From Opitutus sp. GAS368 (lineage in GTDB: Bacteria; Verrucomicrobiota; Verrucomicrobiia; Opitutales; Opitutaceae): a stretch of 32,224 nucleotides of DNA. The notes under the pieces are model-generated. The model was not told where the DNA came from, did not search any database, and saw only the letters and a list, made by a program, of their open reading frames with translations. The DNA lies in assembly GCA_945871085.1 (NCBI GenBank), contig CAMBVX010000030.1, positions 1 to 32,224 on the forward strand, in the 5' to 3' direction. Positions within the stretch are counted from its first letter, which is position 1. Each line of letters begins with the position of its first letter. The translations under genes and the position numbers were made by a program. Of this stretch, positions 1 through 8,398 are shown piece after piece.

Positions 1-2
1 AC

Positions 3-146
3 GGCACGACCAACGCCTTTCTCGAAGGGCTCAACAGCGTCTTCTCCGCGGTCAAGCGGAAGGCCCGCGGCTTCCGCTCCACCAAGAATCTTATCACCAT
101 GCTTTACTTCACCGCCGGGCGCCTCGATTTACCTGCTACCCACTGA
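3..146 (+). CDS. ISL3-family transposase, C-terminal end (5' partial)
   Basis: The reading frame is open from the window edge and ends at a TGA at 144-146, giving 47 residues. It contains the motif NAFLEGLNSVFSAVKRKARG followed by FRSTKNLITMLYF. This is the characteristic C-terminus of ISL3-family DDE transposases, whose last conserved block is of the type N-x-x-x-E-G-x-N followed by K-x-K-A-R-G-x-R. The rest of the protein, including the catalytic acidic residues except possibly the Glu in this block, lies outside the window. The stop codon falls inside the probable terminal inverted repeat, as expected for a compact IS. Whether the whole element is intact cannot be seen. Confidence 0.8.
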   Translation, partial: GTTNAFLEGLNSVFSAVKRKARGFRSTKNLITMLYFTAGRLDLPATH

Positions 147-162
147 AAACAGCGAAGAACCC
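139..162. mobile_element. Probable right terminal inverted repeat of the ISL3-type element
   Basis: The sequence from 139 reads cccactgaaaacagcgaaga and then accc. Its complement starts gggttcttcgctgttttcag, which resembles ISL3 termini as I remember them (GG-C/T-TCTT...GTTTTC...). It overlaps the transposase stop codon. The left repeat and the target-site duplication are outside the window, so the boundary is an inference. Confidence 0.55.
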
Positions 163-193
163 TCTTTCTTTTCATCTCTATCTTTATCCACCT

Positions 194-274
194 CCGGAAA
201 AACCTGACGAAAGAGGAAGATGAAGAAGAAAGAGAAAGATCGACCGACCGCCCGGCTCGCTGGCGCTCGCCGCT
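194..274. repeat. Direct repeat copy A (~80 bp)
   Basis: This segment begins ccggaaaaacctgacgaaag, passes through a purine-rich stretch, and ends cccggctcgctggcgctcgc plus cgct. It matches 1393-1469 along its full length with a few small indels and substitutions, in the same orientation. The last part can fold (gagcgccagcgagc-type complementarity). It starts 31 bp beyond the ISL3 right end. Together with copy B it brackets the PIN/Phd module and the large inverted repeat. Confidence 0.8.
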
Positions 275-399
275 ACACACAGGGCATTAGTCTAACGCCG
301 CGGCTCCTTGTTTGTCATGGCGAAGGAGGCTGGCCGACTGTGGCTATCCATCTGGAATTTCAGCTGGATGGCTTCGTCGCTGCGCTCCTGCTGCCTCAT

Positions 400-846
400 T
401 CAGGGACCGACGATCAGCCCGCAGGCCTGTGCGACCGTGCGCTGACGCAGGTCAAACGTGAGAAATATTTTTGCTCCGATCACGACGGCGGCCGCGACAT
501 TCAACAGGTCCATCCCACGCACACCGAGCGTCATCGTATGCAGCGCGCCAATGCGTTCCGCTTCATTCATCGTCTGGCGCAACGACAGCGGATGTTCGAT
601 GAACTCGCCGGCTGCGATTCGCGCGTCGCTGCGCGCCAAGGCCTCGGTGGCCTCGGCCACGGTGACCGGAGAACGTTCCTGGCGTGACCGCCAAACGGCG
701 AGCCTCAGCGCGTTGCGCAGTTCATGTTTTTGGATTGCTGTCAGCGTGATCGGCGTCGCGTGACGCTTCATCGTCGCGACGGCCTTCGCTGAGTTAACGT
801 CGGAGAGACACAGTGAAACGAGGAAAGACGCGTCGGCGTAGATCAT
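400..846 (-). CDS. PIN-domain ribonuclease toxin (VapC-like)
   Basis: This is a 148-residue protein of typical PIN-toxin size. The PIN active-site acids are visible in the expected order: Asp5 in YADASFLV, Glu42 in KHELRNAL, Asp113 in GVRGMDLLNVAAA, and Asp132 in FLTFDLRQ. PIN proteins of this type are Mg-dependent RNases, usually acting on tRNA or rRNA and neutralised by a cognate antitoxin. The ATG overlaps the stop of the upstream Phd-type antitoxin gene by 4 bp (ATGA, 843-846), so the two are translationally coupled. A normal start and all four acids suggest that the toxin is intact. The RNA target cannot be inferred. Confidence 0.85.
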   Translation of the reverse strand: MIYADASFLVSLCLSDVNSAKAVATMKRHATPITLTAIQKHELRNALRLAVWRSRQERSPVTVAEATEALARSDARIAAGEFIEHPLSLRQTMNEAERIGALHTMTLGVRGMDLLNVAAAVVIGAKIFLTFDLRQRTVAQACGLIVGP

Positions 847-1088
847 CGGATGTCGTCACGATCCGCAGAAATCATCGCCGCCAGGTTCCGGTCGCTCCGC
901 ACCGGTTGGGCCGCGAGCCAGGCATCAAGCCCGGCCCAAGGGCGTTTGGCGGGTTTCGCGACCGGCGGCGGACAGAGCGTCGCCACGACCTTGCGACGAC
1001 TCGTGATCGCGACCGACTCGCCGTCTTGGACGGATTTTAGCAGACGACCAAACGACAGACGAATATCGCGAACCGAGGCTGTTTTCAT
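843..1088 (-). CDS. Phd/YefM-type antitoxin (partner of the PIN toxin)
   Basis: The gene encodes 81 residues beginning MKTASVRDIRLSFGRLLKSV, followed by QDGESVAITSRRKVVATL. This matches the N-terminal DNA-binding fold of Phd/YefM antitoxins (strand, 'R..f..ll..v..Ge.v.it.r.....l'). The C-terminus (PWAGLDAWLAAQPV and onward) would be the toxin-wrapping tail. I chose the ATG at 1088; an in-frame TTG at 1112 would add eight residues outside the family pattern. No strong Shine-Dalgarno sequence is visible. The gene is the first of the two-gene operon and probably represses its own promoter upstream of 1088. Confidence 0.8.
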   Translation of the reverse strand: MKTASVRDIRLSFGRLLKSVQDGESVAITSRRKVVATLCPPPVAKPAKRPWAGLDAWLAAQPVRSDRNLAAMISADRDDIR

Positions 1089-1205
1089 CGTGTAACAAAT
1101 AGGTATCACCAATGGCCAAGATCAAGCTCGGAGGTCAAATTCTTTTGCGGTAGAACTCACTTGAGAAACCTCTGTTTCCAGTCGGTGGATGCCGAAGTCC
1201 GGAAG

Positions 1206-1382
1206 CCCCGCAGGGGCGAAAGCCGATAGCCCAGGGCAAAGCCCCGGGAAATATTCAGGGGAGAAACCCGAGCCCTGAAGGGGCGAGACCACGCCCGCGT
1301 GTCGCCCCTTCAGGGCGACGAATTTCTGTTAACCCAATTCCCAAGGCGTTGCCCTGGGCTTTCCAATATCGCCCCGTTGGGG
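1206..1382. repeat. Large imperfect inverted repeat (two ~88 bp arms)
   Basis: The left arm (1206-1293) and right arm (1295-1382) are reverse complements with scattered mismatches, centred near 1294. Matching blocks include ccccgcaggggcg against cgccccgttgggg, agcccagggcaa against ttgccctgggct, and ccctgaaggggcg against cgccccttcaggg. The last block is perfect. Elements of this style ('gccccttcagggc' blocks) recur between genes in Verrucomicrobiota and Planctomycetota genomes, as I recall. The full transcript could form a long hairpin. There is no ORF inside. Function is unknown; it may be a REP/BIME-like or MITE-like sequence. Confidence 0.85.
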
Positions 1383-1392
1383 CTCCGAGCCG

Positions 1393-1469
1393 CCGGAAAA
1401 CCTGACGAAAGAGAAAGAAGAACTAGAAAGATTGACCCTACCCTACCCGGCTCGCTGGCGCTCGCCGCT
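1393..1469. repeat. Direct repeat copy B (~77 bp)
   Basis: This segment begins ccggaaaacctgacgaaaga and ends cccggctcgctggcgctcgc plus cgct. It is the second copy of the repeat at 194-274, with small differences only in the purine-rich middle. It lies directly after the large inverted repeat and just downstream of the response-regulator gene (stop at 1484, minus strand). The final part is GC-rich and self-complementary, so it could act as a transcription end for that gene, but no T-tract is visible. Confidence 0.8.
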
Positions 1470-1483
1470 CCGCGCTCGTCGCC

Positions 1484-2161
1484 TCACAGGATCGTCAGCT
1501 GCACGCGACTCTCGATCACCCCGGTGGCGATCGCGTGGCGGGTGAGGCCGGCGGTGTCGTGGATGTTGAGTTTGTCCATCAAGTGCTGCCGGTGCTTCTC
1601 CACCGTTTTGATGCTGATGCCGAGTGTGCCGGCGACCTGCTTGTTGGCCTGACCCTCGGCCACGAGTTGGAGCACCTCCGTCTCACGCGAGGTGAGCCGG
1701 GTGGCGTTGGCCTTGACCTGACCATCGCGATCCACCGCCCGGCGTTTGCCGTCGGCGAGGCGCTTGGCGATGATCGGGCTGTAAAACGTCTTTCCTCTAG
1801 CCACCTCGTCGATCGCCTGGGTGAGAATCTCCGCCGAGGTCTGCTTCTCCAGAAACCCCACCGCGCCCACGGCGCGCGCACGCTCGACATAGCCATCATC
1901 GCTGTGCGCCGAAAGCATGATGATCTTGGCAGCGGAATTAACGTTCAGGATCTGCCGCGCCGCCTCCAGGCCGTTGAGCTCCGGCATGGCGATATCCATG
2001 AGGATCACGTCGGGACGGAGCTCGGCCGCCAGCTGGATCGCCTCGCGCCCGGTCTGCGCCTGGCCGACCACCGCGAAGTTGCCCGCAGTTTCCAAAAGTT
2101 TGCACAGCCCTTGGCGCACGATCGCGTGGTCCTCGGAAAGTAAGATGGAAATTTTTTTCAT
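1484..2161 (-). CDS. NarL/FixJ-type response regulator
   Basis: This 225-residue DNA-binding response regulator has a receiver domain (about 3-120) with the acidic pocket Glu10-Asp11, phospho-acceptor Asp56 in VILMDIAMP, and Lys106 in GFLEKQTS. After a linker, a LuxR-type helix-turn-helix follows (about 158-220: LTSRETEVLQLVAEG, then NKQVAGTLGISIKTVEKHRQ). The length is standard for the NarL family. Its ATG overlaps the stop of the upstream histidine kinase by 4 bp (2158-2161), so it is almost certainly the cognate output of that kinase. All key residues are present. Target genes are unknown. Confidence 0.93.
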   Translation of the reverse strand: MKKISILLSEDHAIVRQGLCKLLETAGNFAVVGQAQTGREAIQLAAELRPDVILMDIAMPELNGLEAARQILNVNSAAKIIMLSAHSDDGYVERARAVGAVGFLEKQTSAEILTQAIDEVARGKTFYSPIIAKRLADGKRRAVDRDGQVKANATRLTSRETEVLQLVAEGQANKQVAGTLGISIKTVEKHRQHLMDKLNIHDTAGLTRHAIATGVIESRVQLTIL

Positions 2162-5100
2162 GATGAAACTTTGGCCGCCCTGGGGCGAAACGGAATCTCC
2201 GCCCGCACCGTCGTGCCGTGACCGGGGGCCGATTCGATGTGGACCGTGCCACCCACCATTTCCACGCGCTCCCGCAGACCGAGCAGACCGAGCCGTTGAT
2301 TGGTTTTGGGGGAAAGGGCCTGGAGCACTTGAAAGGATTTGCCGTTGTCGTGGATCTCCAGACGCACGGCCCCAGGGATGGCCGTGAGGCGCACCTCCAC
2401 CTCGGTGGCCTTCGCGTGGCGTTCCACGTTGATGAGCGCTTCCTGCGCGACCCGATAGAGCACGGTGCGTTTCTCACTCTCCACGGCCTCGACGCCGGCG
2501 AAGGCGGTCAGGTGGATCTTCAAATTTCCATTTTTGGCCAGCTGCTTGGTATAAGCGTGGAGCGCCGGGATCAGGCCGAGATCGTCCAACGCCGCCGGGC
2601 GCAATTCGCGCGCGAAATCGTGCACTGCCGTCACCGATTTTTCCACGAGCCGCTGCGTGCGCGTGATCTTCGCCTTGAGGGCGCGCGGGCTGCAGTCCGC
2701 CGCCTGACCAAGTCCCGCCAGGGAGACGTTGATCCCCACGAGGGTCTGGACGACTTCGTCGTGCAGCTCTCGACTGATGTGCCGGCGTTCGTCTTCCTGC
2801 GCCGACAACAACTGCCTCGCGAGATGGCGCAGTTTTTTCTGCATGAACTCCGATTCCTCGAAGAGAAATTTGAACTGCGCGCGCCCTTTCTCCGTAGCGG
2901 CGACGGACACCGTCAGCTGCTTGTTCGCCTCTATTAGATCGCCCGTGCGCGCGGCCACCTGGGCTTCGAGGGACTGCGCGTGCTCGGCCAGTTTCGCCTT
3001 CGCCGCCTGCAACGCGCTCTCGTAGCGTTTGCGGTCCGAAATGTCGCGGAACAATACCGCCACCTTCTTGCTCCCGGGCCCGCCCACGCGAAACGCATAG
3101 ACGTCGAACCACTTTTTCAGGGCCTGCGCTTCGTGGGAAAAACGGATCGGTCGGCCGGTCGTCGCCACCTTGCCATAGGTCGTAAACCAAAAGGCCTCAT
3201 ACTGGGTGGAGAGCTTCCGCATCCGCTTACCGGTCACGTCGCGCATGCCCGTTTGGCGTTCAAACGAAGGCGTCACTTCCAGAAAGCGGTAGTCCACGGG
3301 TTTCCCCCGGGCATCGAACAACACCTCGATGATACAAAAACCCTCGTCGATAGAGTTGAACAGGCCACGATACCGCTCCTCGCTCACGCGTAGGGCGTTC
3401 TCGGCTTCTTTCCGCGCGGTGATGTCGCGAATGTTGCACTGGATGACGGTGTGCCCCTCGGCGTCGTATTGGTTGCTGACGAACTCCACTTCCTTCCGCT
3501 GGCCGCTTTTGCTCAGGAGCGGGAGATTTTCGTAGCGGATGAACCCCTCCGCCTTCAGCTCGCGAAACGCCTCGCGGCTGGCGGCCTCATCCTTGAGGAG
3601 GCCGATCTGCCAGAGTTCCTTTTTCAGGAGCTGCGCCTTCGGGTAGCCGAGCAGTTTTACGATGAAGGGATTGGCGTCGGTAATCTTCCGCGTCAGCGGA
3701 TCCAAAATCAAAATGCCATCCTTCGCGGTTTCGAAGAGCCGGCGGTAGCGCAGCTCGGTGCGGCGCAGCTCCGTTTGGAACGTGAGCACCTCGGTCACGT
3801 CCTGAATGCCGAGGAGAATCTGCTTCGGCCGCTCGCCGGTCTCTTTCAACACCCGGGCATTGAGCAGCAGACTCCGGGGCCCGATCGCGCCAAAATTATG
3901 CGTGACTTCAAAATCATTGAAAACGCTGTTTTCCGGAATGATCTCCTCCAGCAAATGGCGGAGGCGCGGGGTGTCCCACGTGCCATGATTGAGGGCAAAA
4001 ATCGACCGACCCTTGGTCGCCTTCGGCACGAGCTTAAACGCGCGATAAAAGGCCTCGTTGGCCGATTCGATCCGCAGGTCGGCCGTCAGGATCACCAGCG
4101 GATTGACCACCGTCCGGATAATCGCTTCGGCGACCTCGCGCTCCGCGTGGATGAGCCGCTCCGTCCGCTTCAGATCATCAATGTCCACTAGGACCAGCAC
4201 CGCCCCGTCGACCTGATGGTCGAGCGTCAGATACGGGCTCACCCGCAGGGAAAACCAGCGCCCGGCGGCATCCCGCACTTCGCGCTCGGCTTCGCGGACG
4301 CTGGTGATCACCCCGGCGATGACGGCATCCATCTCGGGCAGCAGCAAGCCGTGCCGGATCGCGCCGAACGGGCGGCCGATGTCTCCCGCGAGCAGGCCGA
4401 ATTTTTTCTCCGCCTGCGTGCTAAAGTGGCGGATCGTGTGATCGCGCGCGAGCAGGACGATGACGAGTTTCGCCGAGGCTTGGAAATTGGTAAGATCGCC
4501 GTTCAGCCGTTTGAGTTCGCCATTCCGGCGGACCATCTCCTCGTTGACGGTCGTCAGCTCCTCATTAGTGGACTCGAGCTCTTCCTTGGAGGTTTCCAGT
4601 TCCTCGTTGAGACTCTGCAACTCCTCGTTGGCCGACTGGCCCTCCTCGTTGGACGCCTGGAGCTCCTCGTTGGCGGCCTCCTGCTGCTCCTCGATGGACT
4701 GGAGATAATCGCGCGTATCGGCGAGATCGCGTTCCAAGCGGACGATCTGGCCGACTTCTTCCTGTTGACTGAGGCGGGGGACCGGCTCCAGGGGCACCGC
4801 CCGCGCGCGGTGGCCCGTCTCATCGAACAGCACCAAAAAGCAGGGCTGCTTCAAATTTTTTAGCGGCACGACCTCGATCGTCACGACCCGGGCCACGCCG
4901 TCGTGTTTGAACGGCACATCTTCGAGGCGGGCGGTCTTGTTGGCCTTCTTGGCCTGGGTGATGGCGGCGCGCAGCGGCAGCAGCAGCCCTTCGCGCGCCA
5001 TCTTCAACAGGCCGAAACTCGCCTTGCCGGTGGGCGGCTCAAGGTAGGCGCCCGTGGGCCCACGAAACTGGAGGATCTGGAGGTCCGCATTGATGAGCAC

Positions 5101-6876
5101 ACTCGGGGGGGCAAACTGGTTGACCGTCACTCGGTCCGCCTCGCGCTCGGCACTGAGTTCGCTCGGAAACGGAGCGGACCCACCCTCGCCCTTCCGTCCG
5201 GACACCGTGCCACCGCGCAGCGTCGAGCCGGGCACCGGGCGCGCACCGTGCGCTGGTTTCACCGGCAGATGAAACGCCGCGACCGGGCCGGGCTTTTTGG
5301 CGTAGATTTTCTGCTTTTTATCCAAGGGCACAAAGAGGTCGGTAAAGGTGCCGATGGATTCCGAGGCACCGAGAAACAGGTAGCCCCCGGGTCTGAGCGC
5401 GTAGTGAAACGTGGGGAGCGCCTTCTTCTGGAGAGAGGGCTCGAGGTAGATCATCAGATTGCGGCAACTGATCAGATCCATGCGCGAGAAGGGCGGATCG
5501 CTGATGAGATTCTGCCGGGCAAACACAACGAGGTCGCGCAGGGGCTTGATCACCCGGAAGCCGCCGTCTTCCTCGACGAAAAACCGCCGCAGCCGACCGG
5601 GCGAGACATCCTGCACGACGCTCTTGGCGTAGAGGGCGTGGCGGGCCTTGCCCAAATTCGCCTCGTTCAGGTCGGTGGCAAACACCTGCAGGCGCCGCGG
5701 GTGCGGCGATTTCTCCGAGCACTCGGTGAACGCCATCGCGAGGGAATACGCCTCCTGACCCGTCGAGCAGCCGAGCACCCACACGCGCAAAGGTTCATCC
5801 CCGCCCTGCGCGAGCAATCGCGGGAAAACTTTGCGCTGGAGCACGTCGAACGCGTCCGCGTTGCGGAAAAAACTGGTGACGTTGATGAGGGCGTCGGCGT
5901 AGAGCGCGTCGAGTTCGCGGGCGCTGCCCCGCAGGAAATCGGCGTAGGCGGCCAGCGTGGGCTGCTTGTTCAACACCGTGCGCCGCGTGATGCGTCGGTG
6001 GATGGTGCTGGTCTTGTAGGGCGAAAAATCCACGCCGGAATGATTGCGCAACAGCAGGAGGATTTTCTCGTAGCCGTTTTCGTCCGGCCGGGCCGTCGCT
6101 CCGCCGTGCTCCCCGGCCGACCGAGCCAGCGCGCCGTGGCCCGACGTTTTCGCGGCGCTGCGCCCGCTGCGTGCGCTCGGACTGGCGACCTTAGCGGACT
6201 CGAACGCCGCCAGCCCCCGGCCCGTGACGTAAGGGTGCCGGGCGATCCGCGCCAACTCCTTGGCGATAGCCTCGGGCGACAGCACAAAATCGACGCAGCC
6301 CGCGCCCACGGCGTGACGCGGCATGGAGTCGTATTTGGCTGTGTGGTCCTGCGCAAAGGTAAGCCCGCCCTCCGCCTTGATGGCTTCGAGACCCACCGTG
6401 CCATCACTCGCGGTGCCGGAAAGAATCACCCCGATGGCCAACTCGTGGCGGTCCAGCGCCAGCGCTTCAAAAAAACCGTCGATGGAGCGCGGCGCGAGGC
6501 GGTGGCCGGAACGCGGCCGAAGTTTCAACACGCCGTGGGCCACGCCCAAACTCGTATTGGGCGGGATGACGTAAACGTGATTGGGCAGCACGCGCAGATT
6601 GTTCGTGACCTCGTGCACGGGCATCGCCGTGGCGCGCTCGCGTGGTCCGGATCGAGATGTTGCACGAGCACGAAGCCCATCCCCGTGTCGACCGGCAACC
6701 GCTGCAATAGACGGGTGAACGCTTCCAAGCCGCCGGCCGAAGCGCCGATGCCGACAATGGGGAAACCCGGCACGTGGCGCGGAGCGGTTGGGCGGGGAGG
6801 AACGAGAGAGCGTTTCGAGGGTGCCAGCTTCATGCGGGGAGCATTTCTTGGGGACAACTGGCGTGGGGTCGTCCAC
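2158..6876 (-). CDS. Hybrid CheB-CheR-multi-PAS histidine kinase (N-terminus frame-disrupted)
   Basis: The open frame is 1572 residues. Visible domains are the C-terminal part of a CheB methylesterase (about 82-215, with catalytic Asp158 in SGTASDGT), a CheR methyltransferase (about 268-528, with SAM loop VLGCSTGQEAYSLA at 367-380), and a long coiled coil of NEELQ/NEELE repeats (about 705-800). Three or four PAS domains follow (about 800-1300), then a HisKA_3 domain with His1372 in RELHDEVVQTL and a HATPase_c domain with the N-box around Asn1483 and DNGKSF around 1510. The second glycine of the usual DNGxGF motif is Ser. HisKA_3 is the NarX-type kinase domain that pairs with NarL regulators, matching the coupled downstream gene. 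Residues 1 to about 80 of this frame do not resemble CheB. The true CheB N-terminus is in another frame (see 6640-6833), so this start is probably not native. Protein output depends on whether the disruption is real. Confidence 0.85.
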   Translation of the reverse strand: MDDPTPVVPKKCSPHEAGTLETLSRSSPPNRSAPRAGFPHCRHRRFGRRLGSVHPSIAAVAGRHGDGLRARATSRSGPRERATAMPVHEVTNNLRVLPNHVYVIPPNTSLGVAHGVLKLRPRSGHRLAPRSIDGFFEALALDRHELAIGVILSGTASDGTVGLEAIKAEGGLTFAQDHTAKYDSMPRHAVGAGCVDFVLSPEAIAKELARIARHPYVTGRGLAAFESAKVASPSARSGRSAAKTSGHGALARSAGEHGGATARPDENGYEKILLLLRNHSGVDFSPYKTSTIHRRITRRTVLNKQPTLAAYADFLRGSARELDALYADALINVTSFFRNADAFDVLQRKVFPRLLAQGGDEPLRVWVLGCSTGQEAYSLAMAFTECSEKSPHPRRLQVFATDLNEANLGKARHALYAKSVVQDVSPGRLRRFFVEEDGGFRVIKPLRDLVVFARQNLISDPPFSRMDLISCRNLMIYLEPSLQKKALPTFHYALRPGGYLFLGASESIGTFTDLFVPLDKKQKIYAKKPGPVAAFHLPVKPAHGARPVPGSTLRGGTVSGRKGEGGSAPFPSELSAEREADRVTVNQFAPPSVLINADLQILQFRGPTGAYLEPPTGKASFGLLKMAREGLLLPLRAAITQAKKANKTARLEDVPFKHDGVARVVTIEVVPLKNLKQPCFLVLFDETGHRARAVPLEPVPRLSQQEEVGQIVRLERDLADTRDYLQSIEEQQEAANEELQASNEEGQSANEELQSLNEELETSKEELESTNEELTTVNEEMVRRNGELKRLNGDLTNFQASAKLVIVLLARDHTIRHFSTQAEKKFGLLAGDIGRPFGAIRHGLLLPEMDAVIAGVITSVREAEREVRDAAGRWFSLRVSPYLTLDHQVDGAVLVLVDIDDLKRTERLIHAEREVAEAIIRTVVNPLVILTADLRIESANEAFYRAFKLVPKATKGRSIFALNHGTWDTPRLRHLLEEIIPENSVFNDFEVTHNFGAIGPRSLLLNARVLKETGERPKQILLGIQDVTEVLTFQTELRRTELRYRRLFETAKDGILILDPLTRKITDANPFIVKLLGYPKAQLLKKELWQIGLLKDEAASREAFRELKAEGFIRYENLPLLSKSGQRKEVEFVSNQYDAEGHTVIQCNIRDITARKEAENALRVSEERYRGLFNSIDEGFCIIEVLFDARGKPVDYRFLEVTPSFERQTGMRDVTGKRMRKLSTQYEAFWFTTYGKVATTGRPIRFSHEAQALKKWFDVYAFRVGGPGSKKVAVLFRDISDRKRYESALQAAKAKLAEHAQSLEAQVAARTGDLIEANKQLTVSVAATEKGRAQFKFLFEESEFMQKKLRHLARQLLSAQEDERRHISRELHDEVVQTLVGINVSLAGLGQAADCSPRALKAKITRTQRLVEKSVTAVHDFARELRPAALDDLGLIPALHAYTKQLAKNGNLKIHLTAFAGVEAVESEKRTVLYRVAQEALINVERHAKATEVEVRLTAIPGAVRLEIHDNGKSFQVLQALSPKTNQRLGLLGLRERVEMVGGTVHIESAPGHGTTVRAEIPFRPRAAKVSS
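6640..6833 (-). pseudogene. Out-of-frame CheB N-terminal segment of the hybrid kinase
   Basis: Translating from the ATG at 6833 gives MKLAPSKRSLVPPRPTAPRH and then FPIVGIGASAGGLEAFTRLL and FVLVQHLDPDHAS. This is the canonical CheB catalytic N-terminus, carrying the Ser (GASAGG) and His (VQHLDPDH) of the triad. The family then reads on as 'S-x-L-x-E-L-L-A-R-A-T-x-M-P-V'. Here the segment between DHAS and RATAMPV is missing and the frame changes near 6630-6642. The gap needed is about 22 or 25 nt. The downstream frame continues correctly as RATAMPVHEV. This is either a small deletion in a degrading gene or a sequencing or assembly error. The native start was probably 6833, or somewhat upstream in this frame. 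Confidence 0.75.
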
Positions 6877-7243
6877 GTGGCCGCCGGTCTCGATACGGAT
6901 GCACGGTCGCGTCTCGCCGAAGAGCGGACGTCCGTGAGATTCGGATTAAACACGGAACGTTCCCCAAAAGCGATGGGGTAAAACCCTACCGGCCCGATTT
7001 CGTCGTATTTCGTGAGATCGGACTAATTTTACTCTCGAGAGGTTTATCGCCAAAAAATCTGAATCCTCATAGCGAGTGTCACGTAATACGTGAGCTGCGC
7101 TTTTCCGCTGGGTTCGCAAACACGTGGTCGGGTTTCAGTCGCAGACAGACGACCAACCCGACTTCCGCGATTGGAGGGATTGGGGTGAGCAAGTCGCTGA
7201 TTGTCAGGAAAAGCACCCCGAAAGGTCGCCTCGACAACGCCGA

Positions 7244-8310
7244 TTACGCCGAGGTCTGTGGGGTGCGGAGGCGCGGAGGCGGTTGGGGCGGCAGCGTCAG
7301 GCCGAGGTGCGCGAGGAGCAGTTGCACGTCGCGGCTGGGCTCGGTGCGGCGCACGAGGAGCAGTTCCCGGCCGTCGGTCGTGGGCACGGCGACGTCGAGC
7401 ATTTGCACGGTCGCGAGTTTTTCCAGGACCGCGCGCGGCATCAGGCCGCCGGCGACGGTGCGTAGTTTTTGGCGCAGCGTCATCGAGAGGCAGTAGGCGA
7501 GGAACGCGATGAACAGGTGCGCCTCAATCCGCTCGGGTAACTGATGAAAAATCGGTCGCAGGCCGAGGTCGCCCTTTAACGTGCGGAACGCTTCTTCGAC
7601 AAAACAGAGCTGCATATAACAGCGCCAGATCAGCTCCGGATCGTCCGCGCTCAAGTTGGTGCGCAGCAGATAACGGCCTTCGCGGCCGCGCACGACGCGC
7701 AGTTTTGCGCGGTCGAGCCAGTAGGTGAGCGTGCCGTCGACCGCGACTTTGGCGTGCACCAGACTGGTCGCACTACGGCCGGCTTTTTCCTGCGCAGCAC
7801 CGAGTTTTTTCAGCAACTCGTCGCGGGGCGGGCGTTGGCGTTGGAGATCGCCGAGGCGTCGCCAGTAGGCTTTGAGCCGGCGGCGGCGCATCGCGCGTTC
7901 TTTGCCGGCGCGGGCTTGGCTTTCGGCGAGCAAGTAGAGTTCACCGTCTTGCGGCAGGAGTTTGACGCGCAACTGCGGACGCACGTCCCGCCAAGGCTTT
8001 TCGGCGAGTGCGGCTTCGTAACGGGTGAGCCGAGCCTTGGGCGTGCCGACCAAATAACGTACGCCGGAGTCGGCGGCGCACAGTTCGGTGAGGATCTCTT
8101 CGGTGGGGATGCCGCGATCCATGATCCAGATCCGTTCGGCCGCGTCGAAGCGGCGGCGGATCGTCGAGAGCATGTCACGCAGCGTCGTTTTGTCGGCGGT
8201 GTTACCGGGCAGCAGCTCGTAGGCGAGCGGCAGGCCTTCGGGCGTGACGACGAGTTGCACGCAGGCACCGCGTTTGTCGCCGCCAGTTCGCTCGTCGTAA
8301 AGTGCAAGGT
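7244..8310 (-). pseudogene. IS1634-type (IS4-like) DDE transposase, 5'-truncated
   Basis: The recognisable product begins around LYDERTGGDKRGACVQLVVT near 8300 and runs to the stop at 7244. It includes PEGLPLAYELLPGNTADKTT, RIWIMDRGIPTEEIL (a catalytic Asp), YLVGTPKARLTRYE, and CFVEEAFRTLKGDLGLRPIF (a catalytic Glu). It ends in the usual TTDGRELLL block. Full-length relatives have roughly 500-550 residues, so the N-terminal third or more is missing, probably with much of the first catalytic-Asp region. An internal ATG at 8260 gives 338 residues but not a functional transposase. The copy is probably immobile. Terminal repeats were not identified. It abuts a plus-strand gene fragment, which suggests a rearranged insertion site. 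Confidence 0.75.
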
Positions 8311-8398
8311 CTACCTCAGTTCGCTTGGCGTCAAACTTGCCGCGACTTCGACGCTGGACGATACCGCAAAATATCGGGCCGGAAAATCACTCGCGCCG

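Noticed and set aside
4903-6981. A 692-codon plus-strand open frame
   Set aside because: It is antisense to the CheB-CheR kinase, is rich in Arg/Gly/His as expected of a GC-rich shadow frame, and has no recognisable motif.
7083-7095. Short palindrome cacgtaatacgtg
   Set aside because: It lies upstream of the kinase but ~250 bp from the likely start, is short, and has no partner site; it may be chance.
7120-7243. Possible N-terminal half of the gene interrupted by the IS1634-like remnant
   Set aside because: A frame reading VSKSLIVRKSTPKGRLDN is present, but I could not connect it to the 8399-8830 fragment or to a family.
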